DNA of 64,000 bases from Hydractinia symbiolongicarpus (taxonomy: Eukaryota; Cnidaria; Hydrozoa; Anthoathecata; Hydractiniidae). The position numbers and the translations under genes are program-made. The number at the start of each line of letters is the position of its first letter. Position 1 is the first letter of the stretch. The notes beneath the pieces are model-generated. The model had not been told where the DNA came from and ran no database searches. It saw nothing but the letters and a program-made list of their open reading frames with translations. Below, piece by piece: positions 1 through 12,258 of this stretch. The stretch spans positions 23,867,650-23,931,649 of the forward strand of contig NC_079887.1 in NCBI RefSeq assembly GCF_029227915.1, read 5' to 3'.

Positions 1-1
1 T

Positions 2-3000
2 ATGACTAGCCTAGATCCGTTACCAGCTTCAGAATGGGTGCAATTTGATCAGGAAAATCAACTGATCTATGGATACGCAAGAACAGGAGAATCTATTGAA
101 AGCGTAAAAACCAGTTACACTTACAAACTAAAGGCAACAGATAGTTCCGGCGCGTATTCCTTTACAAATGTTGTTATTACAATCATAGGGGAAATTCCAG
201 CTTTAAATTACCTGTTGTCTTTATCTGCAACTAGCGTTGCCAGTATCCAGAAGAGCATTGACCAAGAAATTAGTCTAATGGCAATATTGAGAAATTACTT
301 CAATAAGGAAAATATCAATGATGTTTCTTTCACAAGAGATTCAACATCATCCAGAGATTTTACATTCAAATGGACGTTTTGTCAATTTCCTAAAGCCACA
401 TGTCCTTGCAACAGAACCCGAGAATATAAACAATTAATGCTTGAAACGAATACCATTAGAAGTATTATGCAGCCTAATTATGTTTTCAAGTCATGGACAG
501 ACGAAAAGAAAGGCAATTGCCTTGAAAATGGAAATCCCGTTGCTATGACTCCAATACCAAACAATCTTATACCTGTAGGTCGATGCTATGGTAACGTTGT
601 TCCACAAAACGCGTTTTACGATGCTGAAGATGGATGGACAAGGAACCTCACTTTGTATCTACGTAACATGCAAAATCAAGAATTCGCAAGAAACTTCTGG
701 ATTCAGATGGATTCGCAAAAGCAGAAGGTTTGCGGGATATTAACAAATCAAGCATTTAAAGACCTTCGACTTGGAACGAAGAAAAATTATCCATATGAGT
801 ATAATATTCTTGCTAGAGATAGCTGTCTGAATGAAGTTTCTAAAAAGGTGGTATCAACAATAGACATTGAAACGTATCCAGCTGATCTTCAATACGTATT
901 TTTTATGGTACTGTACAAAAGGCAAGGAGATCTAATGTCTAACTGTTCTGACATCGACCGACTCATCTACAAAATAGCCGATTACAGTGGTGGATATAAT
1001 AAAACCGATATTATGGTTGAGTACATCACTGTTTATAATAGCACTGCTACAAACTTTACAGAAATAGCATGGAGTTACCGCAATGTGAGCGGCGGAAATT
1101 GCTCGAACAGCACTGTGAAGAATCTACAAGAAAGATTTGTTCGCGACAACAACCAAACAAATCCTAATTTTATTTCCTATATGCAACCGGAGTACGAGGT
1201 AGTTAGCGTTCGGGATGAGAAACGTGGCGCTTGTGTAGTAGGGCCAGCGGCTTTTGCTATACTTGGAAGCGATAATGATTTTGATTGGTGGTTTCTTTGG
1301 TTGCTGTTGGCATTAGCGTTGTTGTTTTTATTGGCCTGGTTGATATGGTTGTGTTGTCGCCGATATTGTCCAACATTCTGCCCAACTTGCTGTGGTCCTT
1401 GTGATTGCTGTTCCATTTGCACAAAATGTTGCATTCCATCTGGGAAATACGCATCTTTCGCTGAAGATGATCCAAACGATGTCTCTGGAGGTAGCTTTTG
1501 CTAAGATTTGTATGAAAGTTAAATTTTACTAGCGTTATGGCGAATAATTCTGTTTTCGATATAATTTTATCTTTTAATTTGAAATACCTGTAACTTTATA
1601 TGCACGTATGCGCTGACTCGACATGGCGGGAAAAGTGGACCTCGTTTTCGCTATTGCGCCTGTTTTGTGATAAGAAATCCGTTATAATACCGAGTACCAA
1701 GAGTTCTAGCATGTTAAGACACTTTGGAGCAGTTTATTTACTCAAAAACACGATTTTGATGAAAATCTATCATAACTTACTGCTGGCCGTTACTTGTTTA
1801 CTAAATATCGATTTTTAACTGAAAAATATATAATATTGACAAATTACCCCTTTGTTTATAGTAAGTCTCATGGGAAACTTATAGTACTAAAATTATAAAA
1901 TAACTATAAAACATGCATTTGCACAAAATTACATTTACACCAGAATATCACGAAAGATTAAAAACTGGTAATTCTATACGTTCATATGTCTTTGAAAGAT
2001 AAGGAGATACAGGATATAGAAAAAAAAATTAGGTTCCTTCAAAGTATGGGACGAACAAACAAAAACAAACAAACAAAAAAATGGAAAAATGAAAAGTGAA
2101 AACGCACAAATAAAAATATCTAACCCTAAAAATTATAGCGGCCAATAAAGAAACATTGACAGACACAAAGAGAAGTTTATCAAATCTTTTTCCTACTTTT
2201 CAGGAGTTGCAGTTCTTCCTAGAGATGACTCGCCCAGCCCAGCTGCACGTAAGAAAATTTCTCATGTATCTCGCTATTTTGTTCTCAATATCATATTGTA
2301 CATGGATGTATTGTTTTTATATCTTTTTATCCTTTATAATCTTTCATTGGTAATATAGTAGTTCAATCATTCATGATTTATACGTAATAGCAAAAAAGGA
2401 AAAAATGACCCATTAGACGCTCAGTATTTAAATACACCCCCGTGTGGTTAAGCGCCCATCTTCTTGATACGGGATTACATGAATAAGTAACACTCTTGTC
2501 TGCACGATATTTTAAATTTTTCTTCGATATATGCTATCAGATATACACGAAGGAAGATGCCTTAATTTATTATTAAAAATGCATTAATTAAAAAGAGAAC
2601 TCTTGTTACCAATTTCTATGTGTCCAGTCCTCAAATAACATTCCGTTCACCATGGTCACTTCACAGGTCATTTAATGCACACCACTAATTTAATGCCCTA
2701 TTTTTTGTAGAAGCCATGCCGGTTGAAAAAGATGACGATTCTGTCACTGGAGGTCAGAAATATTTTTTTTCATCTTATTTTATTTGTAGTCCCTGTGCTT
2801 CCATACTCATTTAAACTTCAACAAATTCATCTGAGGCAACTTCAGATTCATTTTTAAGCAACAAAACATTACAGGAATTTCAATAAAAAAATCTTATGTC
2901 GAACAAGACAAAGATAAATCCAGAATCGATTAAAAATTGTAACATTTAACATTTGACATCATTTCTTGATCTTTATTTTATTCAGGTGTTGCTGCAATGC

Positions 3001-6000
3001 CAAGAGATAAAGAAGATCCGCCAAATCCACAAGCACGTGAGTGACTTGTTCAATTTATTCTAAGTTGTTTTGACCCCATTTACGTGCATATGCATATGTT
3101 ATCAGACATCAAGTAACAGCATGCGATACAATTTTTAGAATATTTCTTTTCTATTGTAGAAACGATGCCTGTGCCAGGAGATGACGACTCAGTTGACGGA
3201 GGTAAATTTCCATAAAAAAGAAAAAATAGCTACGATTATATAGTGTTTTAAAAAGACATAAAAATACTGTTTCCTCTTTCAAACAAATCAGAAGTTGTGA
3301 GATGAAATTAAGTTGTCTCAAATACTCAGCTTAACTATTCTTATTTCGTTCTTATTTCTTCTCTTATTTTATACTTTTTAATACTAACTCTAACTAAAGC
3401 AGGTGTCCCATTTTCCGTGCTAAGGTTGTTGTAATGCTAAGGAATCAAACAAAATTCCTTATCGGGAAAAACGTTTTTCATTTCTTGATTTTCAATAAAC
3501 TGACATCACACATTAGGCGTTGCTGCCCTGCCACGAGATGTGGCAAGCCCTGCGCCAGATTCTGGAGTTGAAGAGGAGATTCCGTTAGCTGCACCCGTCG
3601 CACAGGTAACTTATTTACAAAAAATTAACTTATACTTAACATGTTGCCCTCTTGCGGCTAGCTGCAATTAGCAGACATATTCAGTAAATAAATAAACTTT
3701 ATAAGCTGGCTGCACCTCTTACTAAAAGCCATAAATTGTGATACCAAACAGTTTAGCAATCTGAGAATGTTCACCAAAAAGGCACATGTAAGGCACCATG
3801 TGTTTTTGCACGATGTAATTTGTTATCTTTTCCATGCAAATCTTTCTTTCGCTTTTTTGTTTACCTGTTCTCAACTTCAGTCCATGCCTTTTATTCCTTT
3901 TTCTCTATTTTATCCAATGTCACAGGATGAGTCAGTACCTGAAATGGATTTCCTGAAAGAACCCCGTCGCAGCGTGGCGGAATCCTCCATCCAACCTGTA
4001 GCAACAAGAGTCGTCGAAGAGGAACCAGATTTTAACTTTTCCGAAATGGACAGTTCCACTGCGATTTTGCCACAAATTCCACAGCAGATAAAAACTGAAT
4101 CTTATCGTGACAGCCGAGATGTTAATACGCGGCAAACTAATATGAAAGTTACCGAGAGAAGCCAAAATTATTCATCTCAACCGTATAGATTATCGACCGA
4201 CCGCAAAATGTATGTTGAAAGGTATGCCGACAGAAGGCCTCGAAACGTACAAATTATCGAAGACTACAAGCGCGTAAGATCGCCGGAAAGATCTCATATA
4301 ATAAACATTGAACGAAAAAGGTCTGAACCAGTCAGGCGTGTTTCATTAAGGCCAATAAAACAAAGATCGAAACATTATCGATATACTGACGCTCTTATCG
4401 ATGAGCCAATAGTTTTCCACATGGACGATCGTGCCAGAAAACATAGCAGGAATAAAAGCGAGGACGGTGCAATTCATGTTAGGAGATCCGCGCGGCATGG
4501 CAGAAGAATTTCAACCCTGAGCAAAAAGTCGAAATCGCCCCGACGTAAACAAAGACTGTATTCTGTATCGCCAGTACGCCGTCGAATCTCAATATCTCCT
4601 GTAAGGCGACATGCTTCCAAGCCTGTTGTATTAAGAGTTGAAGACATGGCAGAGAACAAACACAGAAGAGGAAGATCACGTGATCGTTTTGAAAAGGGCT
4701 TTTATGATTTAAAAAGTCATCGAGAACCGAGTTATAAATTAGCGAAAGAAGACTTTGACCCTTCGAGTATATTTTTAAGCGGTAACAATGATGTTCGTAC
4801 AGTATTGACAAAAGAGAGTGGAAGAGGAAAGAATAATGCTGGTTATTCTGAGAGCACGACAGACTCTGGTGTTTCTGAAGAGGTAATGTTATCTGTTATC
4901 TATCTGTTTTCTCACCTCCATACTCAAACCAAAGAAAGAGAAGCCAATGTTCATCGCTAATTCTTAGAAACTAGTCGATAAGGCCCGTGAAAAAATCCAC
5001 TGAGGCAGTATAAAAATGAAAAAGAAGCCTTATTTGAATTTTGATGACGTCAGCAACCTATCCAGAAAAAAATAATTCAGAAGCTTGTTTTCACGTTGCA
5101 TCTATTGTGTAGACCTTAAAGCGCTGATCAAGAAAATGTATATGATCATGTGCTTTTGATGAGCGGTTAATGAGATATAAGGGTTTAAAAATTTTGCTGA
5201 AGTCAGCAATGGACCGTCAAAACCTAAAAAAAATTTTTTGGTAGAAATTTATATATCTGTTGCCTTCCTCGTATAGATCTTGAAACTAATCAAGAAAATG
5301 TATAGGATCTTTTTGATAAACTGCTGCAGAGATATTAAGGTTTGAAGGTTTTTTGATGACGTAATTGGGGACCTAGGTTTTGGGAAACTTACCCAAATTG
5401 GTTCCAGGTGGTCCCTAATTACATACGCAGTGAAAAATCATTGACGTCACCACCTCGTTTCCAAGTTATTTGGCCTCAAAGTTCTAAGTGCACTGTAATG
5501 GCTTCGTTAATTTAATATAGGATATTGACGTTAAAGTAGTGTTATTAACGTCGCGCCGTAACGTCAGAAAATTTAACTTATTAGACATGCATTTTTCGGT
5601 TACTTCAAAGAAAATTTCGGTAAGATCAATGGAAAATGAACATATCCACTTTGCCTGTTACAGACACACAGATCTGGCGTATTATTATATAGATATACAT
5701 TTTTTTCAACAATACTCCTTAAAAATTAATAAAGTTTATTTAGAATTTCATACTGCGGTAGGCAAAAAGTTGAAATGGCTTATTAAATTGTATTGCATAT
5801 GACCTCTCTGTTTAATATCGAGAAAGTACTTATTCAACCCAAATTGATTCTTAAATTTATACATCAATTTTTTATTGAGCATCTTGCGGAAGCAGTGACC
5901 AAATACTTTTACTAGATCTTCATCGATAGTTTGAATAACTTCATTAAAAAGCTTTTTTCGTATTTATGTCATCGAGAAACAATTTAATTGTTCCGTTTTC

Positions 6001-6284
6001 TTTTTTAGATATTCTTTTCCCCGAAACTTTATCGAAAAAACCTAATCAGCAGCGGGAAATCGAAACGTACAAGTGATCGCCATGAAACTTTCTTAAGAGA
6101 AAGATCTTTAAGTCCCTTGGGCCGAGGTCCTGCGTTTAACTCGAGAAGCCGAAGTAGTGGTCACTCAAACAGAGCTTTGCGAGAGAGTCTATCTAAAGAG
6201 ATGCGTGAACTGCAAAATAGAGAATCTCGAAACATTACAACAAGACGTGTTGAAAGATATTACGACGAAGATTCTCATGTTTAA
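2..6284 (+). CDS. dystroglycan-like transmembrane protein, 3' part (5' end outside window)
   Basis: Eight exons join in frame: 2-1490, 2204-2248, 2711-2752, 2986-3036, 3160-3201, 3517-3605, 3926-4882, 6009-6284 (about 996 visible residues, then TAA). The ectodomain reads as two rounds of a cadherin-like CADG domain followed by an SEA/peptidase-S72-like domain, as in dystroglycan. Residues 1-64 are the end of a CADG domain. Residues ~195-297 are a second CADG with the hallmark FYDAEDG at ~205. Residues ~300-415 contain the Trp/Cys pattern of the S72 domain. One membrane helix spans residues 429-450, followed by 12 cysteines within 27 residues. The tail then runs through repeated mini-exons into an Arg/Ser-rich region (SPVRR twice, RSPERS). 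Dystroglycan links matrix to cytoskeleton, but no PPxY dystrophin-binding motif is seen in this tail, so that role is not supported. The receptor family is fairly sure; orthology is not. An in-frame alternative acceptor exists at 3881. Confidence 0.85.
2204..3605 (+). repeat. tandemly duplicated cytoplasmic-tail mini-exons
   Basis: Five small exons (45, 42, 51, 42 and 89 bases) alternate between two types. Type A (2204-2248, 2986-3036, 3517-3605) encodes GVAxxPRD followed by a Pro/Ala stretch. Type B (2711-2752, 3160-3201) encodes QxMPVxxDDDSVxGG. All junctions are phase 1 until the last, so any A+B pair could be skipped without changing frame. The end of exon 1 (DDPNDVSGG) and the start of the 3926 exon (DESVPEMD) resemble further B units. 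Introns are short (about 120-720 bases). Confidence 0.8.
5038..5350 (+). repeat. imperfect tandem duplication (~155-base unit) in the last intron of the dystroglycan-like gene
   Basis: Two diverged copies, roughly 5038-5188 and 5190-5350, share the order: GA(C)GTCAGCAA, an A-rich run, a TATAGATCTT/TAGACCTTAAA block, ATCAAGAAAATGTATA, then TGATAA/TGAGCGG and a closing GAGATATAAGGGTTT-like block. A third partial start (TTTTTGATGACGTAAT) follows at 5350. It lies inside the 4883-6008 intron, which otherwise holds nothing recognisable. Confidence 0.6.
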
Positions 6285-6342
6285 GGAAAACCGTTACGAT
6301 GAAGAAATAATTAAAAGCTGCTCTCAACATGCAAGAACAAAC

Positions 6343-6348
6343 AATAAA
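6343..6348 (+). promoter_or_regulatory. candidate polyadenylation signal AATAAA of the dystroglycan-like gene
   Basis: AATAAA lies 59 bases past the TAA at 6282-6284. Its status is uncertain because another reading frame through this stretch looks coding (see findings). Confidence 0.35.
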
Positions 6349-7119
6349 TGCCGAAAAAAGGGCTTTAATACAAGAGCTAAAGAAGAGCATTAAACTTTTG
6401 TAAGCTTCGTTGAAGTTTTTGTAAATATTAGAGAGACCATCTAAGCTAAAGCTTCGATGACGATATTATTCAAGGGCATTGTTTTACCGTGGGTTTGCTG
6501 GCCCTGATTTTGTACATAATTTGTTAATTTTTAATAATGTAAATATAACTTGAGTATTAATATAACATATTAACCTTTTTCTTTTTCAGTTCTTTTTTCT
6601 CACTGTAGACACATGCTACTTGAAAGATTTGAATTGATTCTTGACATGGAAGGTTAACCAACAGGGGCGGTAATAACTTTTCTTAAACATTTAGATAAAA
6701 CAAAGATATAAAGATGCCTGTTTTTAATTTTTTAACGTGACCATACAAAATGTAACAACCGTTCTTAGACAACATATATTCTTGATGAACAATTGATTCG
6801 AAAAAAGGAAGTTTTTTCACACTTAATTGATTGAGTATAGAAAGTTCCTAAATGTTTTTTTAAAAGAAATAACAACCTAAGTTGAAATTAGCGGCCATTT
6901 AAGTTATATACCTTTCACTTAGGCTCTTGTAGGCAGGGGTTGTCTAATTGAATAAGGGTGCATGAGAGAACATTGTTGCTTATTGGAATTTGAGGCGTTT
7001 ACATGGGCCTTATTCAGAATTATTACAGTATAGCAGAAATAATGATACAATATCCTCCTATGTAAGTTTGATTTCCATAATGGTTTATCATGAGTTAATC
7101 TTGATGAATAACTCCTGTG

Positions 7120-7690
7120 TAACAAATTTTTTGTCACATACCTCTTAAAGCCTGAGACACTGACCATTGCTACTCTTCGAAACTACTCCTTAATTTTCTA
7201 TAACATCCTAATAGTTGGTAAAATATATAACTTTCGTTAGTGATATCCTTAGAACTCACAACACGGCTTTAATTCATCAAGAAGACTTTTTATGTAAATT
7301 TTAGACATATGATTAACCCGATTTGATGATTTTTGTAGATTTTAGGCGAAAATCAGGAAAAATAGACTTTTCGAGCAATTTTTGGTAAATTTCTATGCCA
7401 ATTATGTGAAAAAATGTGTCAAGTAATCCTTATTTGACTATCATAGTCAAATGAAAGCCAAATTATCCTTATTTGTCTATCATAAACTTTTAACGAAATG
7501 ATAAAAATCGTTCTAAAGGTAAAGTAATTGATTTTAAGCAGATATCTATTTTAGACTAGAATGTAAACCTTCCAATGACGTCACAGAAAAAGTGCTAACA
7601 TACAGAATTATTGCTGCCATTTTGTTCCTTGCGTGTTGTAAGTTTGATCGCATTTAGAAAAGCGTATCAAAGGTTATGGAGGGGGATTGA
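7120..7690 (+). repeat. dispersed repeat family A, copy 1
   Basis: Shares ordered blocks with 21009-21600 (+) and with the reverse complement of 56250-56770: CGAAACTA, an A/T-rich middle with GATTAACCCGATTT, AAGCAGAT, GACGTCACAGAAAAAGTGCT, GCCATTTTGTTCC and a G-rich end (GGTTATGGAGGGGG). No coding capacity and no clear terminal inverted repeats were seen, so the class is unknown. Confidence 0.75.
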
Positions 7691-9205
7691 AATACCCGGG
7701 TCTACCAGATTTAAGACACGCTGAGAAAACAATAGATGACGTAAGGAAACAATCATTGAACCACTATATGACTATAACAACAATGTCAGGAAGAGTAACA
7801 ATGACAAAACAAAGTAACAACAAGGTTCAAGTTATTAAAACCTAGGGAGAAAAATCTAAAATCACAATTCTTCTGGTTACTTAAACGTTAATTTTACACA
7901 ACTTTCTAGCTCTTTCTAGATCTTTCTAGATTTAGCTCTTTAATTTGATAGATGTTCTACCTAACGCGAGCTTCCACTCTTCTCTCGTATAAATATTCAT
8001 ATTTTATCTGTTCATGCGTCACAATTAAGCGACGCTACGGCACGCCCACTTCGTAAAAAACTTCCTTGTTAAATTATTCTCTGTGAATAGTTGAAAGTCA
8101 TTCTCGTGTCATTCTGAATGTTTTCGGGCTTTAAATAGAAAAAGTGTAATAATGATAGGATTTTCGTACCTTATCAATTCACAGTAGTAGCAAAGGCAAA
8201 AACGTTGCATCTAAAATCCTTAATCCTTTTTTAACGTATTCCTTTTTATTCTATTTAAGTTTGGCCTTGAGATTCAAAAATACTCTGATTTTATAAACAA
8301 ACCATCTTCAAAATATTGATGATAAATCATGGAGTCATCAAAATTTATTTCAGAGCGGCCGATCTAACATCCATGCACTTAAAAAGCCATCAGCTGCGAC
8401 TGATATGAGAGGGAGTTTTAAGAAAAAAAGATTTTTAAATAACCCAATCCTGACATATTTGCTTTAAAAATAATTGGGGATTCACAGTTTGCGTTTTAAT
8501 AACCGTGTACGTAAAAGTATGACATGCAATTTGGCGTTCAACGAAATTTCAAATAGAAAAAAAACTCTACCCATTTGGGGAGTTATTAACTTGATTATTC
8601 TGCTTGACAGGTCTATTCCTATAAGCCCTCCTACTACGAAGATTTGGCAAACCGCCATGTGGAGTACCCTCCCATGACACGTTGCAATAACGTGTGCAAG
8701 TTTATTTTATGGAAGACGCTGTTTACCCATACCTAAATATATTTATACTTAGTTAAAAACTATTCATTTTTCATTAAAATTGTTATTAAATTCTTGTTTT
8801 TATGCATTTCTCAACCGCCGTACAAATTTGATATAAAAAATTCATTTTAGAAGTGACACGAAAGAAAATTAAAAATTTATGTCTAGCAGTATATCCCATC
8901 TCTGTGCAACTATCAGATTTCAATGCAAACCTATAGTAAATAATTGTTATTACTTACAGGAGATAAGCAAATGTTTAACCACCTGCTCTGCGACAGTTAT
9001 ACAACTCGCACATTGCAAGTACAAGAGAAGTAAAAAGAAAAGAAAGTGTCAGGAAAATCTGATCTAACTGCGATATGAAGAAATCATGTTAACATTGTAA
9101 CCCGTGTTTCTTAAAACAATTTATTAAAAATCATTCATTTCCAAATATTAGTTCTTCAAAGACAGTTCACAAACAACAACCCAGTACGACCATAAGAACT
9201 TCAAC

Positions 9206-12200
9206 ATGAAATTGTGGTGTGTATTTCTGTGCCTTGTAGTTGGTGCAGCTGCAGCTCCGTTAGGTAAATATGTTATCTGGAAGAGATATTATAATTATCT
9301 TAAAAAACCAACTGTTTGTAATGAGCTAGAAGGTTTAAAGGTCCGTTTCCTGTACCTAATGTTAAATTGGTTTTTCTTACACAAAACCAAATTAGAATTG
9401 AAAAACAGATTCGTAATCCACAATTTTCTAATCGCCATAATAAAAATATCAGGCACAATTAGAAAATAAATAAAAGTCGAAATCAAAAGGCAAATGGAGT
9501 TGATAAATTAATTTCATTCAGTCGTACACAATGTATTTGTTATCCTTTAAAAATATACGCCTTCCCAATTGAAGTTCAATCGTCTTTCCTTTACGTTACG
9601 AAGTGCCAACAACAGTTCCTGAAACCGAAGCACCAACAACAGTTCCTGAAACAGAAGCGCCAACTACCGTCCCTGAAACAGAAGTGCCAACAACAGTTCC
9701 TGAAACCGAAGCACCAACAACAGTTCCTGAAACAGAAGCGCCAACTAACGTCCCTGAAACAGAAGTGCCAACAACAGTTCCTGAAACCGAAGCACCAACA
9801 ACAGTTCCTGAAACAGAAGCGCCAACTACCGTCGCTGAAACAGAAGCACCAACTACTGTCCCTGAAACAGAAGCGCCAACTACTGTTCCTGAAACAGAAG
9901 CGCCAACTACTGTTCCTGAGACAGAACCTGCAACTACTGTTCCTGAAACAGAAGCGCCAACTACAGTTCCTGAAACAGAAGTGCCAACAACAGTTCCTGA
10001 AACCGAAGCACCAACAACAGTTCCTGAAACAGAAGCGCCAACTACTGTTCCTGAAACAGAAGCGCCAACTACTGTTCCTGAAACAGAAGCGCCAACTACT
10101 GTTCCTGAGACTGAATCTGCAACTACTGTTCCTGAAACAGAAGCGCCAACTACAGTTCCTGAAACAGAAGTGCCAACAACAGTTCCTGAAACCGAAGCAC
10201 CAACAACAGTTCCTGAAACAGAAGCGCCAACTACTGTTCCTGAAACAGAAGCGCCAACTACTGTTCCTGAGACAGAACCTGCAACTACCATCCCTGAAAC
10301 AGAAGCACCAACTACCGTCCCTGAAACAGAAGTGCCAACTACCGTCCCTGAAACCGAAGCACCAACAACAGTTCTTGAAACAGAAGCGCCAACTACCGTC
10401 CCTGAAACAGAACCAGCAACTACTGTTCCTGAAACAGAAGCACCAACTACCGTCCCTGAAACAGAAGTGCCAACTACAGTTCCTGAAACAGAAGCGCCAA
10501 CTACTGTTCCTGAAACAGAACCAGCAACTACTATTCCTGAAACAGAAGCACCAACTACTTTTCCTGAAACAGGAGCGCCAACAACAGTTCCTGAAACAGA
10601 AGCGCCAACTACAGTTCCTGAAACAAAAGCGGCAACAACAATTCCTGAAACAGAAGCGCCAACAACTCTTCCTGAAACAGAAGCACCAACTACCGTCGCT
10701 GAAACAGAAGTGCCAACTACAGTTCCTGAAACAAAAGCGGCAACATCAATTCTTGAAACAGAAGCGCCAACAACTCTTCCTGAAACAGAAGCATCAACTA
10801 CCGTACCTGGAACAGAAGCACCAACTACCGTCGCTGAAACAGAAGTGCCAACTACAGTTCCTGAAACAGAAGCGCCAACTACAGTTCCTGAAACAAAAGC
10901 GGCAACAACAATTCCTGAAACAGAAGCGCCAACAACTCTTCCTGAAACAGAAGCACCAACTACCGTACCTGGAACAGAAGCACCAACTACCCTACCAGAA
11001 ACAGACCCGCCAACCACCATCCCTGAAACAGAAGCACCAACCAATGTTCCTCAGACAGAAGCTCCAACTACTGTCCCTGGAACAGAAGCACCAACCACTG
11101 TTCCTGAAACGGAGGCGCCAGCAACTGTTCCTGAAACAGAACCAGCAACCACCGCTCCTGAAACAGAAGTACCAACAACCGTCCCTGAAACAGAAGTGCC
11201 AACTACCGTCCCTGAAACCGAAGCACCAACAACAGTTCCAGAAACAGAAGTGCCAACCACCGTCCCTGAAACAGAACCAGCAACTACTGTTCCTGAAACA
11301 GAAGCACCAACTACCGTCCGTGATACAGAAGTGCCAACTACAGTTCCTGAAACAGAAGCGCCAACTACTGTTCCTGAAACAGAACCAGCAACTACTGTTC
11401 CTGAAACAGAGGCACCAACTACTTTTCCTGAAACAGAAGCGCCAACAACAGTTCCTGAAACAGAAGTGCCAACTACTGTTCCTAAGACAGAAGCACCAAC
11501 TACCGTTCCTGCAACAGAAGCTTCAACTACCGTCCCTGAAACAGAAGCGCCAACAACAGTTCCTGAAACAGAAGCGCCAACTACAGTTCCTGAAACAGAA
11601 GCGCCAACTACTGTTTCTGAAACAGATGCGCCATCAACAGCAAGGCCAACTAAACCTGGGCGTATGTATATATTTCCGTTTACTCTTGACATTAAATGGT
11701 TATGAAATACACTCTTTTTTGTCTTTAATTTTAGCAAAAGGTGTAAAGGCGTTAGGTTGCTTTAAAGATGTTAGAAGCGATAGAGCTCTTCCTCACGAAT
11801 TTGCCAACGTAAGAGATGAAATTGTGTGGACAGATATTAATGCGACTATCGAGAAATGTGCTAAGATGGCGAAAAAATTAGGTAAGTATCTAGCAGTATT
11901 CCTTTTGAAATAAAACTGTCGCTTTTCTGAATTTTAATGAGTGTTTGTGAAGTTCAAAAACCAACTTACGACCTCATAATGAGCCTGTGTAATGATTGTG
12001 TGTTGATCACACTGTAATACTTTTCAAGTTGCGTGTAGTTTAATTCGAGACAAAAATATTTACTAACTATATTTTTAGGTTACAAGGTATATGGCATTCA
12101 GTATTACGGTGAATGCTGGAGTAGCAAGGATGCTGAAAAAACATACAACAAACACGGACCAGCAACCACGTGCTGGAGTGGTGTGGGCATGGCACTGACC

Positions 12201-12224
12201 AACTATGTGTATGGTATTTTATAA
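9206..12224 (+). CDS. secreted mucin-like Thr/Pro/Glu repeat protein with C-terminal WSC-like domain (paralogue 1)
   Basis: Four exons, 9206-9263, 9604-11661, 11735-11881 and 12079-12224, all joined in phase 1, give 802 residues. Exon 1 is a signal peptide (MKLWCVFLCL then AAAAP). Exon 2 encodes about 75 copies of a nine-residue unit APTTVPETE. Thr would be heavily O-glycosylated and Glu makes it strongly acidic. Exons 3 and 4 encode a ~95-residue domain with Gly-Cys-Phe-Lys-Asp, RALP, a Trp, TIxKCA, GYKVYGIQYYGECW, TYNKHGP, TCWSGVG and TNYVY. Its four cysteines and GECW resemble a WSC-like carbohydrate-binding fold, but I cannot name a described family with certainty. The same four-exon plan recurs at 17711-19817, so this is a tandem duplicate. 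An extracellular matrix, mucus or cuticle role is inference. The repeat-exon acceptor (ACGAAG) is weak but matched in the paralogue. Confidence 0.87.
9604..11661 (+). repeat. 27-base coding minisatellite (APTTVPETE units)
   Basis: About 75 diverged copies fill one exon. Variant first residues (A, V, PA, KA) recur at intervals of several units, giving a higher-order repeat. The region ~10610-11000 is a degenerate block with its own longer period (KAATTIPETE, APTTLPETE, APTTVAETE order seen repeatedly). The repeat leaves other frames open on both strands; these are shadows, not genes. Confidence 0.95.
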
Positions 12225-12258
12225 GGTTAGTGAATAGGTTTACTTCCATTTTTAAAAC

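Larger units (their letters stand above)
6285..9205. other. intergenic, repeat-containing, no gene seen
   Basis: Open frames here are short and AT-driven, with no recognisable domain or splice structure. The region holds copy 1 of a dispersed repeat (~7120-7690) and a short CTTTCTAGAT-type tandem near 7900-7935. The part just before 9206 probably contains the promoter and 5' UTR of the next gene; a possible 5' UTR splice acceptor (GACAG) lies near 9165. Confidence 0.6.

Noticed and set aside
1600-1818. 72-codon plus frame after the first exon
   Set aside because: Lies in the first intron of the dystroglycan-like gene, without splice support or homology.
9596-11737. Long open frames on the minus strand and in a second plus frame over the APTTVPETE array
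   Set aside because: They are shadows of a 27-base repeat without stops. Only the Thr/Pro/Glu frame joins the flanking exons in phase.
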